A DNA stretch of 37,440 bases from Clostridia bacterium (lineage in GTDB: Bacteria > Bacillota > Clostridia > Oscillospirales > Acutalibacteraceae). The translations under genes were made by a program, and so were the position numbers. The DNA is taken from the NCBI GenBank assembly GCA_017521365.1, contig JAFXCT010000112.1:1-37440 (forward strand), given 5' to 3'. The first letter of the stretch is position 1, and each line of letters opens with the position of its first letter. Below are positions 16,656 to 24,938 of this stretch, piece after piece. Below the pieces are notes generated by a model that had not been told where the DNA came from, did not search any database, and saw only the letters and a list, made by a program, of their open reading frames with translations.

Positions 16656-17353
16656 GCAAAATCATTGAGGTCCGCGGCTTACAGAAATCCTACGGACACA
16701 ATCAGGTTCTGCGCGGACTTGACTTAAGCTACGAGCAGGGACAGATTATCGGTCTGCTCGGCCCCAACGGCTGCGGCAAAACCTCACTTATCAAAATTCT
16801 TACAGGTCTTATTCACGACTATGACGGCGAGGTCCTTATAGACGGCCAGAAGCCCGGCATCTACACAAAATCCGTCACCGCATATCTGCCCGAGCGCACC
16901 TACCTGCCCGAGTGGATGAAGGCGAAGGACGCAATCGACTATTTCCAGGACTTCTTTACCGATTTTGACAAGGCTAAGGCGCTTGATATGCTCAGCCGCT
17001 TCCGCCTTGACCCCAACCAGAAAATAAAGACTATGTCAAAGGGTATGCAGGAAAAGCTGCAGCTGCTCATAGTTATGAGCCGTGCCGCAAAGCTCTACTG
17101 CCTTGACGAGCCTCTCGGCGGTGTTGACCCCGCAACGAGAAGCGCAATACTCGACGTTATTATGAACAACTACGCCGACAAATCCACCGTGCTTATCTCC
17201 ACCCACCTTATCAACGACGTTGAAAGAATTTTCAACTCCGTACTTATGATTGGCGAGGGCAGAGTCAAGCTCGACGCAAGCATTGACGAAATCCGCGAAA
17301 GCGGCAGAAGCGTTGAAGATATTTTCAAGGAGGTGTTCAGCTTTGGTTGGTAA
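16652..17353 (+). CDS. ABC transporter ATPase (ABC-2 type exporter)
   Basis: A 233-residue cytoplasmic ATPase subunit. Walker A is GPNGCGKTS (37-45), the signature loop is the degenerate MSKGMQEKL (128-136, in place of LSGGQ) and Walker B is LYCLDEP (148-154), followed by LGGVDP and the switch string ISTHLI. The SKGM-type signature is common in YtrB-like exporters of Firmicutes. It overlaps the upstream AI-2E gene (ATGA) and the downstream permease gene by 11 bases. Together with that permease it forms a complete half-transporter pair. The substrate is unknown. The GntR regulator that often accompanies such pairs is absent here. Confidence 0.9.
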   Translation: MSKIIEVRGLQKSYGHNQVLRGLDLSYEQGQIIGLLGPNGCGKTSLIKILTGLIHDYDGEVLIDGQKPGIYTKSVTAYLPERTYLPEWMKAKDAIDYFQDFFTDFDKAKALDMLSRFRLDPNQKIKTMSKGMQEKLQLLIVMSRAAKLYCLDEPLGGVDPATRSAILDVIMNNYADKSTVLISTHLINDVERIFNSVLMIGEGRVKLDASIDEIRESGRSVEDIFKEVFSFGW

Positions 17354-18149
17354 GCTTATTAAAAACGAATTCAAGGCAGGACTGCACTCCATTGCCCCGA
17401 TTTACGTTGCCGCCGTTGCTGCGGTCGGCTTTATGGCAATAGCGCTCGCCTTTGAAATTGCATGGCTGACGGCAATTTCACTCGTAGCGGTTATAGTAAT
17501 TGCGCTGGGCATACTTATAGTCACACTTATTTCCGTTGTTTCAAATTTCAACAAAACGCTGTTCCGTGACCAGGGCTACCTGAGCTTTACGCTGCCCGTA
17601 ACCAGCGGTCAGCTTCTTTTCGCAAAGGCGTTCAGCTCCTTTGTCTGGATACTGCTCAGCTACGTTGCCGTAATCGGCATATTTGCAGGCATCTTCCTCT
17701 ATTCATCCGAAATGGTGGGCGAAGAAAACATTGCAATGATTAAGATTCTCATATCAACCGTTGCGGAAATCCCCGATACGGCTGCCGTTATAAAGGTTGT
17801 CGCCTTTATCTGCATCAGAATCTTCCTCAAAATAGTCTGCCTTATTGCTCAGATTTATTTTGCAATCTCGCTTTCAAACGTCCGCCCCTTCCAGCGCCAG
17901 AGCTTCCTGCCGGCAATTCTCATTTTCGTAGTTATCTTCGGCGTTATGAACACGGTAAGCACGCTGCTCACCGCCTATATTCCGCTTTCAATCGTCATTT
18001 CCGTTCAGGGCATTGAGCTTTCAAACAGAATGATGTCCGCAGGCGGTATGGTTTACGGCGTGGCAGACATTATTTTCGAGTTTGTTATAACCGCTCTGTT
18101 CTTCTACCTGAGCTCCTGGTTTATGAACCACAAAATCAACCTTAAGTAA
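17343..18149 (+). CDS. ABC-2 type permease subunit
   Basis: A 268-residue membrane protein with six predicted helices (about 18-36, 42-62, 98-116, 145-175, 198-220 and 240-260). It is the membrane partner of the ATPase encoded just upstream. The string FRDQGYLSFTLPVTSGQLLFAK, shortened here to its core LSFTLPVTSGQ, is typical of a clostridial permease family. The start is TTG at 17343, chosen because AAGGAGGTG lies about 9 bases upstream and the family N-terminus begins with a GKLIKNEFK-like string. There is an 11-base overlap with the ATPase gene. The substrate is unknown. Confidence 0.85.
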   Translation: MVGKLIKNEFKAGLHSIAPIYVAAVAAVGFMAIALAFEIAWLTAISLVAVIVIALGILIVTLISVVSNFNKTLFRDQGYLSFTLPVTSGQLLFAKAFSSFVWILLSYVAVIGIFAGIFLYSSEMVGEENIAMIKILISTVAEIPDTAAVIKVVAFICIRIFLKIVCLIAQIYFAISLSNVRPFQRQSFLPAILIFVVIFGVMNTVSTLLTAYIPLSIVISVQGIELSNRMMSAGGMVYGVADIIFEFVITALFFYLSSWFMNHKINLK

Positions 18150-18160
18150 TTGGAGAAAAT

Positions 18161-19165
18161 ATGCGTAAATTTACGAATATACTTTTGTGTGCCGCTCTTA
18201 TTCTGTGCTTGGGCTTAACCGCCTTTGCGCAGGATGAAGGCACGGAGCAGGATATCAGCTTTGCCGCCTACTGCAAAAGCGAAGAGGATATTTCCGCCGC
18301 AATCGCCGCAGGTGCAGATTACGTTTCCCTGGCCGACAGCGTCAGCCTTACGGCGGCTGCAGAAGCACTTGAAAGCTCATCGGCTGTTCTTATTATTGAT
18401 GCCGACAGCATCGAGGATGCGGACGAAAAGCTTAAAAAAACCGCTTCACTCAGCCAAGCGGGTAAGGCCGTATTCCGCATTAAAGACAGTGCAAAAAAAT
18501 CCGTCGGGTGGGCAGAAAGCAACGGTGTTCAGCTCATAGGCTATTACAAGGGCAACATCTACCCCGTTGCAATTGCAAAAATTTCGGGCTATGCACAGCC
18601 CGTGTGCCGTGCGATACAGATGCAGACGAATAATCAGGACGGTGTTATTCTTCACAACAGCGTCACCTCGTTTTTTGAAAAGCACGGAATAAAGGGTATG
18701 TTCTCCTTTGCCGATTCCGCAAAAAGCGCAAAGCGCACGGACTCGGCACGAAGCTGGGACGACCTTATTGCGAGAGGCTACGATATAATCGAAACCGCCT
18801 ACCCTGCCGATTTTGCAGAGTATCTTGCACAGAACACGGCTGAAAGAGAAAAGCTCAGCGCAAGCGTTGAAGCAGCCGTTGCCGTGAGCACCGAGGGCTG
18901 TAAGCCCAACCGTGTTTCCACCTACGAAAACGCCCTTGCCAATGCCAAGGCTCTGCTCCAAGACGGCAGCAGCGCCACATACGCAATGGCAGATGCGAGA
19001 GCAGTACTTGACGAAGCTGTTGAAAAAATCAGCCTTGACGACGGCTCAAAGGTAACGGGCGACTTCAAAATCACCCCCGCAAGAGCTGCGTGGGCACTTT
19101 TCGGAATTGCCCTTGTGCTTTCGTGGCAAATTTATTTCAGAAAGCATTGGGGTAAAACCAATTAG
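18161..19165 (+). CDS. Exported membrane-anchored protein with a degenerate GDPD-like domain and a FIVAR-like segment
   Basis: A 334-residue protein of unknown function. Residues 1-23 are a signal peptide ending AFA. Residues about 30-230 look like a glycerophosphodiester phosphodiesterase barrel (CKSEEDISAAIAAGADYVSL near the start, DLIARGYDIIETAYPADFAEYL-like end), but the catalytic HRG and metal-binding acids are missing, so I infer no enzymatic activity. Residues about 245-295 fit the FIVAR pattern (ENALANAKALL, MADARAVLDEAVEKI), a helical module of surface proteins. A C-terminal membrane helix (about 310-325) is followed by a short positive tail. It lies 11 bases after the permease gene in the same run and could be an accessory surface protein of that transporter. 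The fold call is tentative. Confidence 0.55.
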   Translation: MRKFTNILLCAALILCLGLTAFAQDEGTEQDISFAAYCKSEEDISAAIAAGADYVSLADSVSLTAAAEALESSSAVLIIDADSIEDADEKLKKTASLSQAGKAVFRIKDSAKKSVGWAESNGVQLIGYYKGNIYPVAIAKISGYAQPVCRAIQMQTNNQDGVILHNSVTSFFEKHGIKGMFSFADSAKSAKRTDSARSWDDLIARGYDIIETAYPADFAEYLAQNTAEREKLSASVEAAVAVSTEGCKPNRVSTYENALANAKALLQDGSSATYAMADARAVLDEAVEKISLDDGSKVTGDFKITPARAAWALFGIALVLSWQIYFRKHWGKTN

Positions 19166-19198
19166 CCAATTAGGAATTATGAATTAGAAATTGGTTTT
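19154..19198 (+). terminator. AT-rich hairpin at the end of the AI-2E/ABC operon
   Basis: AAAACCAATT (19154-19163) and AATTGGTTTT (19189-19198) form a 10-bp stem overlapping the stop codon of the preceding gene. It is AT-rich and has no long T-run after it, so it may be a weak terminator or a repeat fragment. Confidence 0.4.
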
Positions 19199-19211
19199 AA
19201 TCGTAAACTGA

Positions 19212-19217
19212 TATAAT
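19212..19217 (+). promoter_or_regulatory. Candidate -10 box of the serine hydrolase operon
   Basis: A consensus TATAAT lies about 78 bases before the ATG. No good -35 is 16-18 bases upstream. GTAAACT (19203-19209) and AGTTTAC (19240-19246) flank it as an inverted repeat. Confidence 0.35.
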
Positions 19218-19294
19218 ACCGTTTCCCCGTACATCAATAAGTTTACTGAAAACAGCCTTATTTATTGAGGCAACTAAAAGGAGGTTATGCTTTT

Positions 19295-20869
19295 ATGTTA
19301 AAAAATGAGTTTTCTGTTCCGAGAGCGGAAACTGCTGAATCCGTCGGTGTTTCTTCGGCGGCAATTGCGGCAATAATCCGTGACATTGAAGAAAAACAGG
19401 TTGAAAGCCATTCAATGATGATAATCCGTCACGGCAAGGTTGCTTTTGAAGCGTGGCGCAAGCCCTACGGCCCGGACATACTGCACACAATGTATTCCGT
19501 AAGCAAAAGTGTAACCGCCACCGCCGCAGGCTTTGCCGTAGCTGAGGGTCTGCTGACCCCCGACACACGGCTTGTTGACGTATTCCCCGAATACGCCAAC
19601 CCCAAGGACGATGACCTTGAAAGAATCACGCTCCATTCGCTTATGACTATGACTGCAGGTAAAAATGTAAGCCTGCTTGCAGACAAGACCTCGACCACGT
19701 GGGTGAAGGACTTTGCGGAAACCAAGCAGTCCTACGCACCCGGTGAGGGCTGGAGCTATATCAGCGAAAACACCTACTGTGTTGCCGCAATGATTGCAAG
19801 GGTTACGGGTATGAGCGTAACCGATTACCTCACCCCCAGGCTTTATGAACCGCTCGGAATAACCAAAACCCAGTGGGAGCGTGACTCACACGGTACGGAA
19901 ACGGGCGGCTGGGGTCTTTTCCTCAAAACGGAAGACCTTGCCAAAATTGCACTCTGCTACCTTAACGGCGGCAAGTACAACGGCAGGCAGGTTATACCGA
20001 AGGGCTGGTGCAAGCTTGCAAGTGCCAACCACACGGCGGGTATTCCCGGCTCGCCCGAGCACGGCTACGGCTATTTCATCTGGGGCTGTGACTGCGGCAA
20101 GGGGGTTTACCGCTTTGACGGTATGTTCTCACAGTTTGCCTATGTTTTCCCCGAAAAGGATGCCGTTGTTGTTATGACGGACAACGAAATCAACGAGGAC
20201 AAGGCAAGGCGCTGCCTTGAAGCTCATATTGACGAGCTTTTCTTTGACGGCGAGGCACCCGAGGCAAAGGCAATTCCCGAATTGCCCGAGCTTGAAGAAA
20301 TTGAGGCTATGCCCCGTCAGCCCGAAACCGAAAAGCAGGTTGACGGCAAAACGATAAAAATTACGCCCAACCCCGTTTTACAGGCTATGGGCTTTCCGCT
20401 GAGTGTCCTGACCTTCCCCGCCATTTATATGTGTGCGGACAAGGCAGGCCCGATTGACAACGTAAAATTCAATTTCTACGAAAACGAATGCACAATGTAC
20501 TGGACCGAAGGCGACGAGAGCAACATTGTACATATAGGTCTTGACGGCGAGGCAAGAAGAAGCAAAATCCGCCTCGGCAAGCTCAACTATACTTTGAGCT
20601 CAAGCGGTGCGTGGCTTGACGAGCACAGCTTTGAAATCTGGCTCAGACCGCTTGAAGCAATCGGCCAGCGCAGACTGAAATTCACCTTCAAGGGCAACAG
20701 CATTACCGTAACGCCCTCGTGCTCCCCGTCCCTGCAATATCTTGCGGGCGAGCTTGCACCCACGGTACAGTCAATGATACCCGGTCAGGCTGCCTACGCA
20801 ATGTTCAAGCTGATGATGCTCAACGCATACAAAATCCTCGACGCAGACCAGAAGGCAAAGTTCATTTAA
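19295..20869 (+). CDS. Serine hydrolase of the beta-lactamase/class C family
   Basis: A 524-residue protein of the beta-lactamase-related serine hydrolases (esterases, D-amino acid or peptide hydrolases; rarely true beta-lactamases). The SxxK motif is Ser68-Val-Ser-Lys71 in MYSVSKSV, and the catalytic-type tyrosine is Tyr155 in GWSYISENTY. An HGYGYFIWG segment and the strand PEKDAVVVMTDN close the domain at about residue 300. The C-terminal 180 residues are a separate beta-rich domain. No signal peptide is visible, so it is likely cytoplasmic, which argues against antibiotic resistance. AAAGGAGG lies 8-10 bases upstream of the ATG at 19295. It leads a run with a YhhN-family gene and an M20 peptidase. 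Confidence 0.82.
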   Translation: MLKNEFSVPRAETAESVGVSSAAIAAIIRDIEEKQVESHSMMIIRHGKVAFEAWRKPYGPDILHTMYSVSKSVTATAAGFAVAEGLLTPDTRLVDVFPEYANPKDDDLERITLHSLMTMTAGKNVSLLADKTSTTWVKDFAETKQSYAPGEGWSYISENTYCVAAMIARVTGMSVTDYLTPRLYEPLGITKTQWERDSHGTETGGWGLFLKTEDLAKIALCYLNGGKYNGRQVIPKGWCKLASANHTAGIPGSPEHGYGYFIWGCDCGKGVYRFDGMFSQFAYVFPEKDAVVVMTDNEINEDKARRCLEAHIDELFFDGEAPEAKAIPELPELEEIEAMPRQPETEKQVDGKTIKITPNPVLQAMGFPLSVLTFPAIYMCADKAGPIDNVKFNFYENECTMYWTEGDESNIVHIGLDGEARRSKIRLGKLNYTLSSSGAWLDEHSFEIWLRPLEAIGQRRLKFTFKGNSITVTPSCSPSLQYLAGELAPTVQSMIPGQAAYAMFKLMMLNAYKILDADQKAKFI

Positions 20870-20926
20870 CAACATCAATTGAATTTGCCTGAAATGTATA
20901 TTACGTAACTTAACGGAGCGATTCCT

Positions 20927-21655
20927 ATGTCACCTGTTTCATTCGCTTTATGCACAGCGCTTATTCTGATTGAATTTATATTCGTGCCGCTGTACCTGAA
21001 AAAAATGTGGCCGACGAAGAATTGGGGCTCACTCTGCTTAAAAATGGTCTGCGCCTCGGCTTACCTTGTGCTTGCCGCAGTTATCACGGCAAACATCGGG
21101 ACAAACGAGTATTCTCTGATGATGCTTGGCGGCTTTGCGTTTTCGTGGCTGGGCGATTTTGCGTTGCACATACCGAGGCCATCAAAGCTCTTTTTCGGAA
21201 TAGGTACGGCGTTTTTCGCAACGGCGCACGTTTTCTTCTGCATTGCATATATCGGCGCACAGAAAAGGCTTTTCCCCGAAATACCTTTGTTTTATTGGTG
21301 GGAATTTGCGCTGACTGCCGCAATCGTTGCCGCCTACTTCACCGCCTGCCTGATAAGAAAGGTGCCCTTCGGCATACTGGCGGTGCCTATGGTGCCCTAC
21401 GGCTTTTTCGTAACGATGATGATGCTCAAATCAACGGGGCTTGCAATCAGACTGCTTTATTCGCAGGGTATTGAGGCTGTTGTGCCTGCCGCATTGTTAC
21501 TGCTCGGCGGCTTTATGTTCATTCAGTCGGACGGCTCACTGGCACTCATCACGGTTGACACAAGATATAAAAAGTTTAAATTAAAGGTATATAATATAAT
21601 TACATATTTCGGTGCGCAGGTCTGCCTTGCACTGACAATACTGTTTATTAAGTAG
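20927..21655 (+). CDS. YhhN/lysoplasmalogenase family membrane protein
   Basis: A 242-residue protein with about eight membrane helices. It belongs to the YhhN family, whose animal member TMEM86 hydrolyses the vinyl-ether bond of lysoplasmalogen. The family pattern is visible: SWLGDFALHI, a helix with FGIGTAFFATAHVFF, MVPYGFFVTM and the closing FIQSDGSLALI. Many anaerobic clostridia make plasmalogens, so a role in ether-lipid turnover is plausible. It starts after AACGGAGCG, 57 bases past the serine hydrolase gene, and is 43 bases before the peptidase gene. Confidence 0.8.
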   Translation: MSPVSFALCTALILIEFIFVPLYLKKMWPTKNWGSLCLKMVCASAYLVLAAVITANIGTNEYSLMMLGGFAFSWLGDFALHIPRPSKLFFGIGTAFFATAHVFFCIAYIGAQKRLFPEIPLFYWWEFALTAAIVAAYFTACLIRKVPFGILAVPMVPYGFFVTMMMLKSTGLAIRLLYSQGIEAVVPAALLLLGGFMFIQSDGSLALITVDTRYKKFKLKVYNIITYFGAQVCLALTILFIK

Positions 21656-21698
21656 GAATTATTAAATTCATATATTTTTTCAAAAAGAGGTTTTCAAA

Positions 21699-23150
21699 AT
21701 GAAGTACGTAGGAATTGTTCTGCTTTGTCTGTTAGGTCTGCTTGTTGTGCTGATTGCTATTGCGGCACTTAAAGCAGTTAAAATCAAGGCTAAGCCCAAC
21801 ACGAATACTCCGGCAATCAACCCCACAAAGCAAGAGGCGGACGATTACGCCGCCAAGCTTTCCGAAATGATTAAGGTGCCCACGATTTCACTTCGAGGCA
21901 ACACCGACCTTTCACAGTTTTATAAGTTGCACGAGGTTATGAGAAAGAATTTCCCCAATGTTTTTGAAAAGATGGAGTGCACGGAAATTGAAGGCAATCT
22001 CCTGCTCCGTCTGCCCGGTAAGGACCCCAAGAGAAACGGTATTCTCCTTATGGGCCATCAGGACGTTGTTACGGCCGACGAGCCCACCTGGGAAAAGGAC
22101 CCGTTTTCGGGCGAGATTTCGGGCGGCAACATCCACGGCAGAGGTGCTATGGACTGCAAGTCCACCGTTTTCTCCGAATTCCAGGCTCTTGAGGAGCTTA
22201 TAGCGGAGGGCTTCGAGCCGCCTTGCGACGTTTACCTTGCAACAGCCGTTGACGAAGAGATTTCCGGCGGCGGCGCACCGATGCTCGTTGACTACCTCAA
22301 GTCAAATGGTGTGCACCTTGACGTTGCAATGGACGAAGGCGGTGCCATTCTCAAGGGTCAGCTTCCGACAATGGACGGCTGGTGTGCCGCTATCGGCATA
22401 CTTGAAAAGGGATATATCGACGTTAAAATCAAGGCAAAGGGCAAGGGCGGCCACTCCTCCACACCGCCTAAGAATACTCCCCTTACAAGGCTTTCAAAGT
22501 TTGTTGCGGATATTGAAAACGACCAGCCCTTCAAGGCTGAAATTTCCGCACCTGTTTACGCTATGCTTGACCAGGCCGCTCCCTACCTCGGCTTCCCGCT
22601 GAGAATGGTGCTTGGCAATATGTGGCTGTTCAAGGGTCTGCTCACAAAGGTGCTTCCCGTTGTTTCGCCGATGTGCAACGCATTTGTAAAGACAACCTTT
22701 GCCTGCACAATGGCAGGCGGCTCACAGACACCCAACGTTGTGCCGACCGAGGCTTACGTTGTCTGTAACCTCCGCCCCTCACCCCACCAGAATGCCGAGG
22801 CTTCACTCGCCGTGCTTCAGAAGTATGCAGACAAGTACGACCTTGAGCTTGAGGTTATTCACGCAAGAAGCGCCTCCAACTGCGTTGACTATAACGGCGA
22901 AGAATTCGGCTACCTTAAAAAGTGCCTTAACGAGTGCTACCCCGATGCTGGCGTTATCCCCTACCTTATGACTGGCGGTACGGACTGCCGCCACTACGAG
23001 GCAGTTGCAGACAACTGCCTGCGCTTCTGCCCGATTAAGATGAGCAACGAGCAGCTTGCCGCAATGCACGCCGCAAACGAAAGCATAGGCGTTGACGAGG
23101 TTGCACATTGCGTTAAGTTCTACAAGCACTATATCAAAAACCACAAATAA
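21699..23150 (+). CDS. M20 family metallopeptidase (carboxypeptidase PM20D1-like)
   Basis: A 483-residue zinc peptidase. Residues 4-24 are a membrane-anchoring helix, so the catalytic part may face outward. The di-zinc residues are visible: His120 and Asp122 in MGHQDVV, Asp152 in GRGAMDCKS, the Glu186-Glu187 pair in DEEISGGG, and the late His in GGTDCRHYE. The inserted dimerisation domain begins near GKGGHSSTPP. The long form with an N-terminal anchor resembles PM20D1/carboxypeptidase S, which act on N-acyl amino acids or dipeptides. It is the last gene of its run and is followed by a strong terminator. Confidence 0.9.
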   Translation: MKYVGIVLLCLLGLLVVLIAIAALKAVKIKAKPNTNTPAINPTKQEADDYAAKLSEMIKVPTISLRGNTDLSQFYKLHEVMRKNFPNVFEKMECTEIEGNLLLRLPGKDPKRNGILLMGHQDVVTADEPTWEKDPFSGEISGGNIHGRGAMDCKSTVFSEFQALEELIAEGFEPPCDVYLATAVDEEISGGGAPMLVDYLKSNGVHLDVAMDEGGAILKGQLPTMDGWCAAIGILEKGYIDVKIKAKGKGGHSSTPPKNTPLTRLSKFVADIENDQPFKAEISAPVYAMLDQAAPYLGFPLRMVLGNMWLFKGLLTKVLPVVSPMCNAFVKTTFACTMAGGSQTPNVVPTEAYVVCNLRPSPHQNAEASLAVLQKYADKYDLELEVIHARSASNCVDYNGEEFGYLKKCLNECYPDAGVIPYLMTGGTDCRHYEAVADNCLRFCPIKMSNEQLAAMHAANESIGVDEVAHCVKFYKHYIKNHK

Positions 23151-23167
23151 TCTCTAAAAGATTCAAC

Positions 23168-23208
23168 GTGCGCTGTGCTGCGACAAAGCACAGCGCACTA
23201 TTTTTTTA
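23168..23208 (+). terminator. Terminator after the M20 peptidase gene
   Basis: GTGCGCTGTGCT (23168-23179) and AGCACAGCGCAC (23187-23198) form a perfect 12-bp stem with a 7-base loop, followed by TATTTTTTTA. Confidence 0.92.
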
Positions 23209-23352
23209 TCTTTTATTAACATTTTGTGAATAAGTTATTAACGTTTTACCTTCGTGTTACTTTTTTGTTACTTTGGCATAGTATAGTGTATGTGTGTGTT
23301 TATAATAAATATATTAATTATTTTATTTTAGAGATAGGAAGAGAAAATAATT

Positions 23353-24924
23353 ATGGAAATAATGTCAGAAATCAAAGATATGTACAAAGGCATCAACACA
23401 GTCCGCGACCTTATTGACAACAGCGCTAAGGTTTTCGGGGACAAGCCTTTTATCAAATACTTCAACGGTGACGAAATTGTTGAAAAGAGCTTTATCACCC
23501 TGCGTGAAAACAGCCTTGCCCTTTGCAGATATATACGTGACCTCTGCCCCGACAGAATGCACATTGCTGTTATCGGCAGAACGAGCTACGAATACATTAC
23601 CGCCCTCACAGGTACACTCATAAGCGGTAACGTTTTCCTCCCCTTTGCCCCCAACACCTCGGCGGACGAAGCAGCAATGCTTTTTGAGGACGGCGACGTT
23701 GAGGCACTTTTTTACGAAAGCGCTTACGAGGAAACTGCACAGCAGATTCTTCAGAAATATGACAGACTTAAGGTTGCCGTTAATATGGGCGACGCTGAAT
23801 GGTTTAAGGATAAGTATGAAAAGTACTCCTCCGACTCCGAGTACGCTTCACTTTCCGAAATCGAGCTCAACCCCGAAGAATGTGCCGCTATTATCTATAC
23901 CTCCGGCACAACAGGCGTACGCAAGGGCGTTATGCTCTCCTCCTCCAACCTTATTGCAAACGTTACCTACCCCGAAATTGAGCTGAGCTCGGATGACGTT
24001 TATCTTTCCGTTCTCCCGATGCACCATATCTTCTGCTTCTCCTGCGACTATTTCAAGCCCCTGCTTGACGGTCTTACGGTATGCCTTAACGGCGATATGA
24101 GCAACATCGGCAGAAGCCTTGCAACCTTCCAGCCCACAACAATGCGCCTTGTGCCGATGATTTGCGAATCACTCATCCGCAAGGTTAATATACTCCACAA
24201 GCGTTTCCCCGACAAGAAGCCCAGAGAGGTTGCCGAAATGGTATTCGGCAAGAACATCCGCTGGATTGCAGTCGGCGGTGCTTACCTTGGCCCCGGACTC
24301 GTTGCCGAATACGAAAAGTACGGCATTATGCTCCGTCAGGGCTACGGTATGACGGAAACGAGCCCCAAAATCACCACGGCGGATTTCACCGACTACTGCA
24401 AGGATTCAAGCGGTAAAATTATCAAGAGCATTTGCGACGTAAGACTCGTCGAGGGTGAAATTCAGGTCAAGGGCAAGTCCGTAATGATGGGCTACTACAA
24501 AAAGCCCGAGGAGACCGCAGCAGCCTTTACCGAGGACGGCTACCTCAAAACCGGCGACCTCGGCAGATTTAACAGCGACGAAACCCACCTTTACGTAACG
24601 GGCAGAATAAAGAACCTCATCATTCTTTCAAACGGTGAAAACATTTCCCCCGAGGAGCTTGAAAAGAAGTTCGTTGACGAAAAGGTTATAAAGGAAATTA
24701 TAGTCAGCGCCGAAAACGACCGTATCGTGTGCGAGGTATTCCCCGACGAAGAATACGCAAAATCCGTCGGCATTGAAAACATTGAGGAATATCTGCTCGA
24801 AAAGGTAAGAGAAGCCAACCGAGGCGAAAAATCCTACCGCGAAATTTCGGCACTTCACCTGAGAACGACACCGTTCCCGAAAACGACTACAGGTAAAATA
24901 AAAAGAAACAACATCCGCTATTGA
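23353..24924 (+). CDS. Stand-alone AMP-forming adenylation enzyme (acyl/aminoacyl ligase)
   Basis: A 523-residue enzyme of the ANL superfamily that activates a carboxylate with ATP and loads it onto a thiol, here probably the carrier protein encoded two genes downstream. Core motifs are in order: the P-loop TSGTTGVRKG (183-192), YGMTETSP (A5), KTGDLGRF (A7) and the C-terminal catalytic Lys515 in PKTTTGKI. Overall it reads more like a fatty acyl-CoA/acyl-ACP ligase than an amino-acid domain. AGGAAG lies 11 bases before the ATG; an in-frame ATG at 23362 is also possible. Its stop lies 14 bases before the start of the condensation-domain gene. The substrate is not readable from the sequence. Confidence 0.88.
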   Translation: MEIMSEIKDMYKGINTVRDLIDNSAKVFGDKPFIKYFNGDEIVEKSFITLRENSLALCRYIRDLCPDRMHIAVIGRTSYEYITALTGTLISGNVFLPFAPNTSADEAAMLFEDGDVEALFYESAYEETAQQILQKYDRLKVAVNMGDAEWFKDKYEKYSSDSEYASLSEIELNPEECAAIIYTSGTTGVRKGVMLSSSNLIANVTYPEIELSSDDVYLSVLPMHHIFCFSCDYFKPLLDGLTVCLNGDMSNIGRSLATFQPTTMRLVPMICESLIRKVNILHKRFPDKKPREVAEMVFGKNIRWIAVGGAYLGPGLVAEYEKYGIMLRQGYGMTETSPKITTADFTDYCKDSSGKIIKSICDVRLVEGEIQVKGKSVMMGYYKKPEETAAAFTEDGYLKTGDLGRFNSDETHLYVTGRIKNLIILSNGENISPEELEKKFVDEKVIKEIIVSAENDRIVCEVFPDEEYAKSVGIENIEEYLLEKVREANRGEKSYREISALHLRTTPFPKTTTGKIKRNNIRY

Positions 24925-24938
24925 TGGAGGGAAAAATT

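Noticed and set aside
19295-20869. Antibiotic-resistance beta-lactamase
   Set aside because: It has SxxK and Tyr motifs but no signal peptide and an extra C-terminal domain, so it fits the wider serine hydrolase family better.
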